A stretch of 64,000 bases of DNA from Bradyrhizobium algeriense (GCF_003062295.1 NZ_PYCN01000002.1:186001-250000); one strand, 5' to 3'. Shown: positions 35,289 to 43,210, counted from the stretch's first letter. Translations and numbers: made by a program. The notes: generated by a model not told the origin, from the sequence alone.

Positions 35289-36938
35289 CTAGGCGTCTGC
35301 AATACCGGCTACACGCAACCCTTCGACAAACCGGTTGATGAAGCCCACATCATTGCAGAAGAAGAACTCCTGTCGCGCCGTTTCAACGTTGTAGTTTGGC
35401 TTGCGTTGCAGCAGTTCCGCGGCCGCCGTTGCCGCCTGCGCCCGATCCCCGAGAAGTCCGAGCGACGCCGCAAGTGTCGCAAACGCCTGATAGGTGGCAT
35501 TGGACTGCCGTGTCGCCCGCCTCGCGAATTCGACCGCTATGTCATACTCGCCAAGGGAGAAGTGCGCCCAGGAGCGGACATGGTGGAAAGCAGAAATATG
35601 GCTGTCGCGCGGACTGAGCATGATCGCGCGATCGAGCAGCGTTTCCGCTTCAATCTCTCGCCCATACCAGAGTAAATTGAACCCTTGGGCGAAATAGGCC
35701 TGCGCAAAGCTTGGATTGAGCTCCAGCGATACGTCGAGCGCCGCCAGCGCCTCGTCGTTCTGATGGGTAAGGCACAAAGCGCGTCCGAGCGCGCAGTGGC
35801 AGAAACAATCGAGCTCGTCGAGCGCTACCGCATGGCGCCCCTGGCGTAACGCGGTTTCCAGCCGCGCCGCGCGATCTTTCGGTTCGTCAATGAAGGCGCG
35901 TTGCACATTGACGTAGCTGAGCGCGCCATGGCCGCGCGCGAAATTCGGATCGGCCGCAATCGCCCGCTGAAAATAACTTTCGGCCGTGTCAAATCCCGGC
36001 GTGGTGAAGCGCCAAAAATTCCATAGACCACGTTGATAACAATCCCAGGCGTCCAGATTTTCCGGCGCCTTGCGGGCGGCGAGCTGCTGCTCGACCTTCG
36101 ACAGCTCGGGCTCGATCGTCGCGGCGATCTGGCGAGCCATCTCCTCCTGTATATCGAAGATATATTCCAGCTGCAGGTCGTATTTATCGGCCCACAATTG
36201 CTTTCCATCCGCTGCGCGGACGAGTTCCGCCGTTATCCGCACGGCATCGCGGTTCTTGCGAACACTGCCGACCATCACATACCTGACGCCCAGCAACTCA
36301 CCGATTTCGCGGGCATCCACCACGCGTCCCTGGAACGCAATGGTCGAGTGTCGCGAGATGACCGAAAGCCACCGGTTACGGGCGAGAAGGCGAATAATGT
36401 CCTCGGTCAACCCGTAGCTGAAGTAGTCGTTCTCGGGGTCATCCGACATGTTTCCAAACGGTATCACCGCAATGGACGATCGCGTGACGGCCTCTGCCTT
36501 CACGGATTCCGAGACGACATCATCGAGGCGGGACACTTCGGAAGAAACCGAGACGCGGCCCGGAATGCTGCCCGGCGCGTCGGGAACAAGTCGCGCCGCC
36601 TCTGCATCCGTTTTCGGCGCGTCGATGGCCTGAACATCGCCGACGAAGCGGAAGCCACGCTTGTGCAGCGTCCGAATGAGAGCCTGGTCGTTTCCGTTGT
36701 CGCCAAGCGCGCGCCGGGCGCCATTGATGCGGCTGGAGAGCGCCGCCTCGGAGATGATCCGGCCGTTCCAGATCGTCTCGATCAGCTCATCCTTGCTGAC
36801 AATCCGGTCGTGGTTGCGCACCAGATGAACAATGAGATCGAATACCTGCGGCTCAATATGTACGGCTTCCCCAAGCCGGCGCAGCTCGTGCTGGCTGAGG
36901 TCGATCTCGAACTCGGCAAATCGGTATTTTAATACCAC
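35289..36938 (-). CDS. Winged-helix transcriptional regulator with TolB-like and TPR domains (CadC-like)
   Basis: A protein of about 550 residues. Residues 1-95 are an OmpR/CadC-type winged helix (IEPQVFDLIVHLVRNHDRIV, then LIETIWNGRIISEAALSSRI). A TolB-like N-terminal segment follows (IAVIPFGNMSDDPENDYFSYG). The C-terminal ~250 residues consist of TPR-like repeats (FQRAIAADPNFARGHGALSY). Such proteins are often mislabelled adenylate cyclases, but no cyclase domain is present. The start is uncertain: GTG 36938 suits the family, and TTG 36983 is the longest possibility. No membrane helix is evident, unlike CadC itself. Confidence 0.78.
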   Translation of the reverse strand: MVLKYRFAEFEIDLSQHELRRLGEAVHIEPQVFDLIVHLVRNHDRIVSKDELIETIWNGRIISEAALSSRINGARRALGDNGNDQALIRTLHKRGFRFVGDVQAIDAPKTDAEAARLVPDAPGSIPGRVSVSSEVSRLDDVVSESVKAEAVTRSSIAVIPFGNMSDDPENDYFSYGLTEDIIRLLARNRWLSVISRHSTIAFQGRVVDAREIGELLGVRYVMVGSVRKNRDAVRITAELVRAADGKQLWADKYDLQLEYIFDIQEEMARQIAATIEPELSKVEQQLAARKAPENLDAWDCYQRGLWNFWRFTTPGFDTAESYFQRAIAADPNFARGHGALSYVNVQRAFIDEPKDRAARLETALRQGRHAVALDELDCFCHCALGRALCLTHQNDEALAALDVSLELNPSFAQAYFAQGFNLLWYGREIEAETLLDRAIMLSPRDSHISAFHHVRSWAHFSLGEYDIAVEFARRATRQSNATYQAFATLAASLGLLGDRAQAATAAAELLQRKPNYNVETARQEFFFCNDVGFINRFVEGLRVAGIADA

Positions 36939-37111
36939 TTCTGCTGATCCGGTACGAGGCTCCGCCCCTATCGGGCGGTTCAAGCTACAAACTAAGTAAA
37001 AACAGTCGCTTCCGGAGGAAAAACAAAGGTCTTCTCAAGGAATCCGCCAAGCTGGAACAGGCATCTCAATCTACAGACGGGTCCATCATCGTACAATCGT
37101 AGGAGATGGCC

Positions 37112-37435
37112 ATGACCGGCCTGTTGCTCAATCCCACCAAGGCGGATGTTTCGCCAGAAGGCTTGTTGCCGCACGAGGCCGCCATGCAGCCCAGCGCGAG
37201 GATCCGCCCAAGCCCCGTCGCCAGCCCTCTCATCCCGCCCGCGCGCCTGAAGCGCCTTCTCAACGGCTGGATGGCCGCCGCCATCGCCTACCGCGAACGG
37301 CAGGCTGCTTTGCTCACGTTGCACCAGGCTGGCAATCGCGGCCTGCACAACAAGCGCATCTACCGCGGACCGCTCGATGACGCCCTCGAAAGAGCCGCGC
37401 GGCTGCGCAAGCGGAGGCGCCTCAAGCAGTCCTGA
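37112..37435 (+). CDS. DUF1127-like small protein
   Basis: A 107-residue basic protein starting at ATG 37112, with AGGAG seven bases upstream; ATG 37106 would leave no site. The N-terminal half is proline-rich. The C-terminal half carries LNGWMAAAIAYRERQAALLTLHQ followed by GNRGLHNKRIYRGPLDDAL, a form of the DUF1127 motif, in which an Arg-rich helix precedes a loop containing L-x-D-I/K-x-x-G. Members can act as RNA-binding or phosphate/carbon regulators in rhizobia. It ends 57 bases before mddA, and a common transcript is possible. Confidence 0.6.
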   Translation: MTGLLLNPTKADVSPEGLLPHEAAMQPSARIRPSPVASPLIPPARLKRLLNGWMAAAIAYRERQAALLTLHQAGNRGLHNKRIYRGPLDDALERAARLRKRRRLKQS

Positions 37436-37492
37436 ACAAGAAAATTTCAAGACAGTTTCCGACGTCAATATTCCAAACCAAGGAGATTTAAG

Positions 37493-38287
37493 ATGTCGAT
37501 TACGATGCACACCGGCCCGAATGCAGCGCCTACGGCCGTCAGCTCCCTTGCCATGAGATTGCTCACCCTCTGCTACGGCGGCCTCGCCTATCTGATTTTC
37601 TTCGGCACGTTTCTCTACGCGGTCGGCTTCGTCTCGGGATATGTCGTCCCCAAGACCGTCGATAAGACCGACGATATCGGTTCGACGTCCTCGCTGACGG
37701 CGGCCTTGCTGATCAATTTGGTGCTGATGTCGATCTTCGCCGTGCAGCACAGCGGCATGGCGCGGCAGGGCTTCAAGAGACTGTTCACGCGCTTCGCCTC
37801 GCCCGCGATCGAACGCTCGACCTATGTGCTGCTGGCTAGTCTCTCGCTGATATTGCTGTTCTGGCAATGGCAGCCGATGCCGGCGGTGGTCTGGAACATC
37901 GAAAATCCTGCTCTCGCGGGCCTCGCGACCGCGGGCGGATTCCTGGGCTGGCTCATCGTGCTCTACAGCACCTTCCTGATCAGCCATTTCGAGCTGTTCG
38001 GATTGACCCAGGTGGTGGCGCATTTTGCCGGACGCGTGGCTGAGCCCATGAAGTTCAAGACGCCGGGCCTGTATCGCCTGATCCGGCACCCGATCTATCT
38101 CGGCTTCATTATTGCCTTCTGGTCGACGCCGACGATGACGCTCGGCCATCTGCTGTTCGCCGCGGTGACGACGGCCTACATCTTCGTCGGCATCTATCTC
38201 GAAGAGCGCGACCTGGTGGCGTTGTTCGGCAGTGAATACCGGCGCTATCGCGAAAAGGTGGCGATGCTGGTGCCCCGTCTGTTCTGA
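37493..38287 (+). CDS. mddA: Methanethiol S-methyltransferase-like membrane protein (MddA/NnrU family)
   Basis: A 264-residue membrane protein with five or six helices. MddA methylates methanethiol to dimethyl sulfide with S-adenosylmethionine, and the Bradyrhizobium homologue has been shown to be active. Supporting features are FAVQHSGMARQGFKRLFTRF after helix 2, LISHFELFGLTQV, and the SAM-binding stretch GLYRLIRHPIYLGFIIAFWS. The tail LEERDLVALFGSEYRRYRE is common to the isoprenylcysteine methyltransferase-like superfamily. The start is behind AAGGAGA. A perfect 12-bp hairpin lies 24 bases after the stop. Confidence 0.8.
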   Translation: MSITMHTGPNAAPTAVSSLAMRLLTLCYGGLAYLIFFGTFLYAVGFVSGYVVPKTVDKTDDIGSTSSLTAALLINLVLMSIFAVQHSGMARQGFKRLFTRFASPAIERSTYVLLASLSLILLFWQWQPMPAVVWNIENPALAGLATAGGFLGWLIVLYSTFLISHFELFGLTQVVAHFAGRVAEPMKFKTPGLYRLIRHPIYLGFIIAFWSTPTMTLGHLLFAAVTTAYIFVGIYLEERDLVALFGSEYRRYREKVAMLVPRLF

Positions 38288-38310
38288 AAAAGACAATCGA
38301 ATCCGCGAAA

Positions 38311-38344
38311 GCGCTCGTCAGGACGCCCCTCGCCTGACGAGCGC
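38311..38344 (+). terminator. 12-bp hairpin after mddA
   Basis: GCGCTCGTCAGG (38311-38322) pairs perfectly with 38333-38344 around a ten-base loop. It follows the mddA stop by 24 bases. No strong T-run follows. Confidence 0.6.
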
Positions 38345-38416
38345 AACCGGTTCCGGAATCCGGCAACAAGCCGGCTGCAATCGGCCATTAACCAGCCAGT
38401 AACCGCTTGCCGCCCC

Positions 38417-38574
38417 ATGTGGGAATTCTATCTCGCCGCCGTCGAACTCGAATTCCTGCTCACATGGTGTTTCAAATTCTGCTGTCGACCAAACGTGATG
38501 CGGTGCCGATCACGCGCGATTCCATGATCGACTTCGAGCGGCAGCAGCCTGGGCGCGCGCAGACAGCCGGCTGA
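38417..38574 (+). pseudogene. C-terminal remnant of cyclopropane-fatty-acyl-phospholipid synthase
   Basis: Two frames side by side spell the end of a Cfa-type enzyme. Positions 38417-38460 give MWEFYLAAVELEFLL, the conserved terminal helix of these methyltransferases. After a shift near 38460 the next frame gives HMVFQILLSTKRDAVPITRD and ends at TGA 38572-38574. The rest of the ~400-residue enzyme is absent: mddA and its hairpin occupy that place. I infer a deletion that removed most of a cfa gene. The residual pieces are too short to be functional. Confidence 0.6.
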
Positions 38575-38733
38575 AGGACGCCGACTCGACATTCCACCGA
38601 TCTTGCTGACACGCGTCGAGGTGATCGAATAGGTCGGCCGATCACTGCCGGCAATGGAACTCTTCGGAAGAATCGACCCCTTGAGTCCCGACAAACTGCG
38701 TGACACCCTGCCTCCAAACCTACGGGGAGGCAC

Positions 38734-40371
38734 ATGACGATTCTCTGCCGTGTCCTGATGGTCTATCCGAAGTTCATTCCGAACTCGTTCTGGAACTATA
38801 CGGAAGCCTGCGAACTGGTTGGCGCGAAGTATCCGGCCGCGCCACTCGGCCTGATCACGGTCGCCGCCATGCTGCCGAAGCATTGGGACGTCCGTCTCGT
38901 CAACCGTAACACCGAATCTTTGACGGACGCGGACCTCGACTGGGCCGATCTCGTGATGATCGGCGGTATGCTCAACCAGCAGCCTGATTTCATCTACCTG
39001 ATCGATCTCGTCCATCTGCACGGCAAGCCAGTATGCGTCGGTGGACCTGATGTGTCCTCCAGCCCGCATCTTTACGCGGAGGCGGACTTTCAGGTGATCG
39101 GCGAGGCCGAGCAAGTCATCCAGCACTTCATCGCCGCCTGGGAAAGAGGCGAGCGCAAGGGCGTGTTCATCGCCGAGAAATTCAAGATCGACGTCACGCT
39201 AAGCCCGATGCCCCGCTACGATCTGATCAAGTTCGATCACTATCTCTTCATCGGCGTGCAATATTCGCGTGGCTGCCCATTCACCTGCGAGTTCTGCGAT
39301 ATTATCGAGCTATATGGTCGCGTGCCGCGCACCAAGACCAACGATCAGATTCTCGCGGAGCTGCAAGCGCTCTACGATCACGGTTATCGCGGGCATGTCG
39401 ATTTCGTCGACGACAATTTCATCGGCAACAAGAAAAACCTTCGCACGCTACTGCCGCGGCTCAAAGCCTGGCTGGAAGAGCGCGATTATCCGTTCGAGTT
39501 CTCGACCGAAGCCTCGATCAATATCGCGGACGACGACGATCTGTTGCAGGCGATGAAGGACGCAAACTTTTTCGCTATTTTTGTCGGCATCGAGAGCCCG
39601 GATCCAGAGGCGCTCGTGCAGATGAAGAAGAAGCAGAACACCAGGCGCAACATCGCGGAGTGCGTCCACAAGATTTACGGCTACGGCATGTTCATCACCG
39701 CCGGCTTCATCGTCGGGTTCGATACCGAGAAAGTTTCGATGGGACAGGCGATGATCGACTTCATCGAGGAGACCAACATTCCAGTCTGCATGGTTGGACT
39801 ACTCTATGCGCTGCCTGGCACGCAGCTGACGCGGCGGCTGGCCAAGGAAGGCCGCCTGCACAACGGCCATGACCTCATGAATGTCGCGCAGGCGGGCGAC
39901 CAATGTACGCTCGGATGCAATTTCGACACCAAGCGTCCGCTTCGCGACATCCTTGTGGATTACAAGGCCGTGCTCGAGCACGTTTTCTGCCCGACGGCAT
40001 ACGCGGGACGACTGTCACGGCTTGCCGCCATGCTCGACCGCTCCGACCGCCGCCGCGACCTGCCAGACGGCGATATGCGCAAGAGGCTTGGCGGCATCGA
40101 CAGCGTACACAAGGTCATGCGCACCCTGCCTGAGGTTCGCGAGCCGTTCTGGAAGACCTTCGTCGAAGTCGCCAAGACCAATCCGGGCGCGCTGCGTTAC
40201 ATCGTGATGCTGATGGCGCTGTACCTGCACCTCGGGCCGTTCTCGAAGCGCGTGATCAGTGAGATTGACCGCCGCATTGCCGAGTTGGACGGTATGCCTG
40301 CGGTCAGGGCCCTTCCAAGAGCGAGCTTCGCTCGTCTCGCCCCCGCAAGAGCGGGGGCGAGCGAGAAGTGA
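38734..40371 (+). CDS. B12-binding radical SAM protein, HpnP-like (DUF4070)
   Basis: A 545-residue enzyme. Residues 1-150 form a cobalamin-binding Rossmann domain (RVLMVYPKFIPNSFWNYTEA, VMIGGMLNQQPDFIYLIDL). The radical SAM site is YSRGCPFTCEFCDIIELYG with the CxxxCxxC cluster that holds 4Fe-4S. The domain continues with VDFVDDNFIGNKKNL and EASINIADDDDLLQAM. The C-terminal ~150 residues are a DUF4070 region. The closest recognisable relatives are HpnP hopanoid C-2 methylases, so methylation of an unreactive carbon in a lipid is plausible but unproven. The last 15 residues overlap a GC hairpin. Confidence 0.8.
   Translation: MTILCRVLMVYPKFIPNSFWNYTEACELVGAKYPAAPLGLITVAAMLPKHWDVRLVNRNTESLTDADLDWADLVMIGGMLNQQPDFIYLIDLVHLHGKPVCVGGPDVSSSPHLYAEADFQVIGEAEQVIQHFIAAWERGERKGVFIAEKFKIDVTLSPMPRYDLIKFDHYLFIGVQYSRGCPFTCEFCDIIELYGRVPRTKTNDQILAELQALYDHGYRGHVDFVDDNFIGNKKNLRTLLPRLKAWLEERDYPFEFSTEASINIADDDDLLQAMKDANFFAIFVGIESPDPEALVQMKKKQNTRRNIAECVHKIYGYGMFITAGFIVGFDTEKVSMGQAMIDFIEETNIPVCMVGLLYALPGTQLTRRLAKEGRLHNGHDLMNVAQAGDQCTLGCNFDTKRPLRDILVDYKAVLEHVFCPTAYAGRLSRLAAMLDRSDRRRDLPDGDMRKRLGGIDSVHKVMRTLPEVREPFWKTFVEVAKTNPGALRYIVMLMALYLHLGPFSKRVISEIDRRIAELDGMPAVRALPRASFARLAPARAGASEK
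40336..40361 (+). terminator. 11-bp hairpin overlapping the end of the radical SAM gene
   Basis: CTCGCCCCCGC-AAGA-GCGGGGGCGAG is a perfect eleven-base stem that ends ten bases before the stop codon completes. It therefore encodes part of the tail (APARAGASEK). It could terminate transcription after translation ends, or be a repeat that was inserted into the 3' end. Confidence 0.55.
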
Positions 40372-40411
40372 GCTTCGCGCCAAGCTACGTTCAGCGTGCT
40401 TCAGGAATCCT

Positions 40412-41188
40412 CTACATTCCCATAATCGCAATATCCTTCACCGTGCCGCTGACGCCGGCGATCTTTGCAGCCTCGGTCGCCTTTCCGGTGGCGAGATCGA
40501 CGCTGTAGAGCGTGCCGTCCGCCATCAGCCAGGCCTCGTTCTTGCCGGCGCCGTCGGACCAGATGTCAAACGCGACGCCATTCGCCTTGATCCCGAGTTT
40601 GCCGATCGCGCCGAGCACGCCGTCGTTCGGCGGCGCCTGCTTGATCAATCCACCGATGGTCGCATCGATGTTGAACAGGGCCGTCTCCTTGGCGCCCTTC
40701 ACCGAATTGGTATAGGCGCCGGCAACGATGTTCGGCTTTTCGCCCTTGTGCATGTCGCCCTCGGCATATTTGTGGTCGCCGTCCTTGGTCACCTTGCCGT
40801 CGTCGACATTCGCCCGCAGGTTCGCCCCGTCGGCGCCCATCACGCGCAGGCGATCCGCCACCGGGTTGAAATCCACCGTCGCGGCCACGCCCTTGGCAAG
40901 CATGGTGTCGAGCTTCGACTTCAGCGTGGCCTTGCCGTCCGTCGCGATGGTCACGATGGTGCCATCATCGACCAGTCCATAGAGCATGCCGTCGGCCGGG
41001 CGCACGTCGATGCCGACCAGCGCACCGGAAATGCCGGTGACCTTGACGGACCCGGTCGCCTTCTTTTGCGCGGTATCGACCATCGCAATGGTGTCGCCGC
41101 CGATCAGGGCTGCGACCTGCGCGGCATTGGCGGCTGCGGAGGACAGCAATAATGCGACTGAGGTGACGAAAATAGAACGATAATTCAT
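40412..41188 (-). CDS. DUF4394 periplasmic protein
   Basis: A 258-residue protein with a Sec signal (MNYRSIFVTSVALLLSSAAANAAQ) and start ATG 41188 behind GGGAG. The mature part consists of repeated short beta segments such as ALIGGDTIAMVDTAQKKATG, GIDVRPADGMLYGLVDDG and VDFNPVADRLRVMGADGANLR, as in DUF4394 beta-propeller-like proteins. Its role is unknown. It is divergent from an ECF sigma gene, and both directions carry the same promoter boxes (41238-41264 here), so it is a probable member of that regulon. Confidence 0.85.
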   Translation of the reverse strand: MNYRSIFVTSVALLLSSAAANAAQVAALIGGDTIAMVDTAQKKATGSVKVTGISGALVGIDVRPADGMLYGLVDDGTIVTIATDGKATLKSKLDTMLAKGVAATVDFNPVADRLRVMGADGANLRANVDDGKVTKDGDHKYAEGDMHKGEKPNIVAGAYTNSVKGAKETALFNIDATIGGLIKQAPPNDGVLGAIGKLGIKANGVAFDIWSDGAGKNEAWLMADGTLYSVDLATGKATEAAKIAGVSGTVKDIAIMGM

Positions 41189-41237
41189 CGGTGAGCTCCC
41201 TGTGTTGCCATGATCCTCTCGGGACCAACACAGCGGG

Positions 41238-41264
41238 TACCGGCGGCGCGGCAAAACGGATGCA
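41238..41264 (-). promoter_or_regulatory. ECF-type promoter of the DUF4394 gene
   Basis: On the minus strand TGCATCC (41264-41258) is followed by 16 bases and then GGTA (41241-41238). Transcription would start near 41231, leaving a leader of about 43 bases. The boxes and spacing are identical to those on the other strand at 41291-41317. Confidence 0.7.
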
Positions 41265-41290
41265 GCACACCAAAAATAATTTTCGAAACA

Positions 41291-41317
41291 TGCATCCAAA
41301 TGCCGCATCTCAAGGTA
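41291..41317 (+). promoter_or_regulatory. ECF-type promoter of the sigma/anti-sigma operon
   Basis: TGCATCC (41291-41297), 16 bases, then GGTA (41314-41317). Start of transcription near 41324 would exclude the ATG at 41300 and supports ATG 41342 as the translation start. This is probably an autoregulated promoter. Confidence 0.7.
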
Positions 41318-41341
41318 GAACAGCTATGCAAAGGCATAGAC

Positions 41342-41920
41342 ATGACCGGAAATGGCACCATCACCGCGAGCCTGCAGGCTCCCGACCTGCTCGATCGGGA
41401 GCGCGAGGCGCAGCTTGCCGCGGCGCTCGCGCGTTGCGCGGCCGGCGACCGCACCGCATTGCGCGTGATCTACGACAGCGAGGCGCCGCGCATGGTCGGC
41501 ATCGCGCGCCGCATCCTGTTTCGGCAGGACCTTGCGGAAGAGGCGGTGCACGACGCCTTTATCCGGATCTGGCGCGGCGCGGCCGGCTTCGATCCGCGCC
41601 GCGGCAGCGCGCGCGGCTGGCTCTATGCGGTGGTGCGCAACCGCGCCCTCAGCATTCATCGCGACGAGCATCGCTATGAGGCTTCAGATGAAAGCGTCCA
41701 GGATGTCGACTGCGAGGCCACCCTGTCGCGGATGCCGGAGACCAGCGCGCTGCGCCGGTGCCTCGAGCAGATCGACCGCCCCCGCCGCGACGTGGTGGTG
41801 CTGGCCTATGTTCACGGCATGAGCCACGGCGAACTGGCAGGAAGGCTCAAGGTTCCGCTCGGCACGGTCAAGAGCTGGGTACGGCGCAGCCTGTTTGCGT
41901 TGCAGGAGTGCATGGGATGA
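41342..41920 (+). CDS. ECF-family RNA polymerase sigma factor
   Basis: A 192-residue extracytoplasmic function sigma factor. Region 2 runs from about residue 35 (LRVIYDSEAPRMVGIARRIL, then LAEEAVHDAFIRIWRGAAGFD, which binds the -10 element). Region 4 is at the C-terminus (VVVLAYVHGMSHGELAGRL, then KVPLGTVKSWVRRSLFALQ, recognising the -35). It lacks extra domains. Its stop overlaps the anti-sigma start (ATGA at 41917-41920). The same promoter boxes before this gene and the divergent DUF4394 gene imply positive autoregulation. It is distinct from the EcfG general stress sigma. Confidence 0.92.
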   Translation: MTGNGTITASLQAPDLLDREREAQLAAALARCAAGDRTALRVIYDSEAPRMVGIARRILFRQDLAEEAVHDAFIRIWRGAAGFDPRRGSARGWLYAVVRNRALSIHRDEHRYEASDESVQDVDCEATLSRMPETSALRRCLEQIDRPRRDVVVLAYVHGMSHGELAGRLKVPLGTVKSWVRRSLFALQECMG

Positions 41921-42669
41921 ACCCGCACGACGCCGATAACGCCATGGCCGCCGATTACGTGATGGGCCTGCTGGACGGCGAGGAGCAAGCCGCCGCCGAA
42001 CGGCGCATCGCAACCGACCAATCGTTTGCCCAGGCCGTCAGCGCGTGGCGGGAACGGCTTGCGGACCTCGATCTCACGGCCGAGGAAACCCCGCCGGGCG
42101 CGGCGCTTTGGCAGCGCATCGCGGATGCAACCAAAATCGCGCCGATCGACGCCCTGCCCTCCGCACGCGCCGCGCTGCGTGGCGCCACGCTTTGGCACGA
42201 CATCAGGTTCTGGCGCGGCCTCGGTATCGGCGGCACCCTTGCCGCGCTGCTGTTTGCGGTGATCATGGTCGGCGCGTTGACAACGTCGCGTCACCTTCGC
42301 AACGACCTGATTGCGCTGGCGCAGAGCAAGCCCGTCTACGTCGCCGTGCTGGTGAATGACGCGACCAAAGAGGCCGGAGCCATCGTCAACGCATTTTCGA
42401 ATGGCCGGGTCGAGCTCATTCCGCTCCGCCCGATCGAGGTTCCCGCCGGCCGCACGCTGCAGGTCTGGACGCTGTGGGATCGCGCTGTTGGCCCGAAATC
42501 GATCGGCCTCACAGGCCAGTCGCGTACGCTGCAGCTGAATTTGGAATCCTTGCCGGAAACCGTGCAAAATCAGCTGTTCGAAATCACGCTGGAGCCTGAA
42601 GGCGGCTCACCCATCGGACGACCGACCGGCCCAATCCTGTTCAAGGGCAATGCGGCACGGGCATTGTAA
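41917..42669 (+). CDS. Anti-sigma factor, RskA type
   Basis: A 250-residue single-pass membrane protein. The cytoplasmic N-terminal domain (ADYVMGLLDGEEQAAAERRI) is the zinc-free anti-sigma fold. A membrane helix spans about residues 107-128 (GIGGTLAALLFAVIMVGAL). The periplasmic part matches the RskA C-terminal domain (LQVWTLWDRAVGPKSIGLTG). It sequesters the preceding sigma factor until a periplasmic signal inactivates it. Translation is coupled to the sigma gene by a four-base overlap. Confidence 0.9.
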   Translation: MNPHDADNAMAADYVMGLLDGEEQAAAERRIATDQSFAQAVSAWRERLADLDLTAEETPPGAALWQRIADATKIAPIDALPSARAALRGATLWHDIRFWRGLGIGGTLAALLFAVIMVGALTTSRHLRNDLIALAQSKPVYVAVLVNDATKEAGAIVNAFSNGRVELIPLRPIEVPAGRTLQVWTLWDRAVGPKSIGLTGQSRTLQLNLESLPETVQNQLFEITLEPEGGSPIGRPTGPILFKGNAARAL

Positions 42670-42714
42670 TGGTCGAGCCGTGCTCCTCGTACGTGACGGC
42701 AGCCGGTTTCAATC

Positions 42715-42975
42715 TCAGCACCAACCCTTTTTCCAGTGGCCGGGCGGGCAGCCACGGCCCCGCCAGCCGACCTTGCGGCCGCGGCTCCAACCAAACGGTC
42801 GATAGCCGTGTCCACGGCCCCAACCATGCCCGTGGCCGCGTCCGCCTTTCACTTCCATCAGATCGGCGTTGACCGCGGCACCGTGCATCACTGGATGAGC
42901 CAAAGGCAGCGCTGTTGCGGGAGAAAGAAAGGCGATTGGCATTGTGAGCGCCATTCCCAAAAGTAGTTTACGCAT
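42715..42975 (-). CDS. Small secreted Gly/His/Trp-rich protein
   Basis: An 86-residue protein with a clear signal peptide (MRKLLLGMALTMPIAFLSPA) and a short mature part rich in Gly, His, Arg and Trp (GGRGHGHGWGRGHGYRPFG, ending CPPGHWKKGWC). It has two cysteines and many potential metal or nucleic-acid contacts. Comparable short proteins are widespread in Bradyrhizobium, without known function. The start ATG 42975 has GGA upstream. A GGAAC-N16-TGTT box at 43012-43036 suggests expression in the general stress response. Confidence 0.7.
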   Translation of the reverse strand: MRKLLLGMALTMPIAFLSPATALPLAHPVMHGAAVNADLMEVKGGRGHGHGWGRGHGYRPFGWSRGRKVGWRGRGCPPGHWKKGWC

Positions 42976-43011
42976 GGACCATCCATTCCGGTTGAGTTGC
43001 GCAGATATCTG

Positions 43012-43036
43012 AACAGGAAAAAGTGGCAAGAGTTCC
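43012..43036 (-). promoter_or_regulatory. Near-consensus EcfG-type promoter of the Gly/His-rich gene
   Basis: Reading leftwards, GGAAC (43036-43032) is followed by 16 bases and TGTT (43015-43012), one base off the CGTT element. Transcription would begin near 43004, about 29 bases before the gene. Confidence 0.5.
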
Positions 43037-43076
43037 GCGCTTTTGAGACGAACTTTCAAAGCGCACCGAAATTCTC

Positions 43077-43101
43077 GGAACGAAACCGGCTGCCTCGCGT
43101 T
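43077..43101 (+). promoter_or_regulatory. EcfG-type general stress promoter
   Basis: GGAAC (43077-43081), 16 bases, CGTT (43098-43101). This matches exactly the promoter recognised by EcfG, the general stress sigma of alphaproteobacteria. Its transcript would start near 43108 and run into the hairpin at 43156 and the small gene at 43211. Confidence 0.75.
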
Positions 43102-43107
43102 AAAGAT

Positions 43108-43195
43108 ACGAGCGGGTAATTCCGGAAAGGAGAAATTCACCGGAAATATCAGCTCAAAAGCCCCGTCAGTTATTGTCATAGCTGGCGGGGTTTTA
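43108..43195 (+). ncRNA. Candidate stress-induced short RNA or attenuator leader
   Basis: The predicted start near 43108 and a terminator ending near 43195 define a transcript of about 88 bases without a convincing ORF. Internally it has GGAAAGGAG at 43122-43130 but no ATG, GTG or TTG at suitable distance. It either is a small RNA in its own right or limits expression of the downstream gene. Evidence is sequence pattern only. Confidence 0.4.
43156..43194 (+). terminator. Intrinsic terminator with T-run
   Basis: AAAAGCCCCG-CAG pairs with CTG-CGGGGTTTT across a loop (one mismatched base on each side), and the stem ends in TTTTAATTTG. This is a textbook Rho-independent terminator on the plus strand. 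It ends 16 bases before the GTG start of the next gene. Confidence 0.75.
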
Positions 43196-43210
43196 ATTTG
43201 GGAGAGGTTC

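Noticed and set aside
35289..36938. Annotation as adenylate cyclase
   Set aside because: Only winged-helix, TolB-like and TPR segments are seen; there are no cyclase metal-binding aspartates or substrate motifs.
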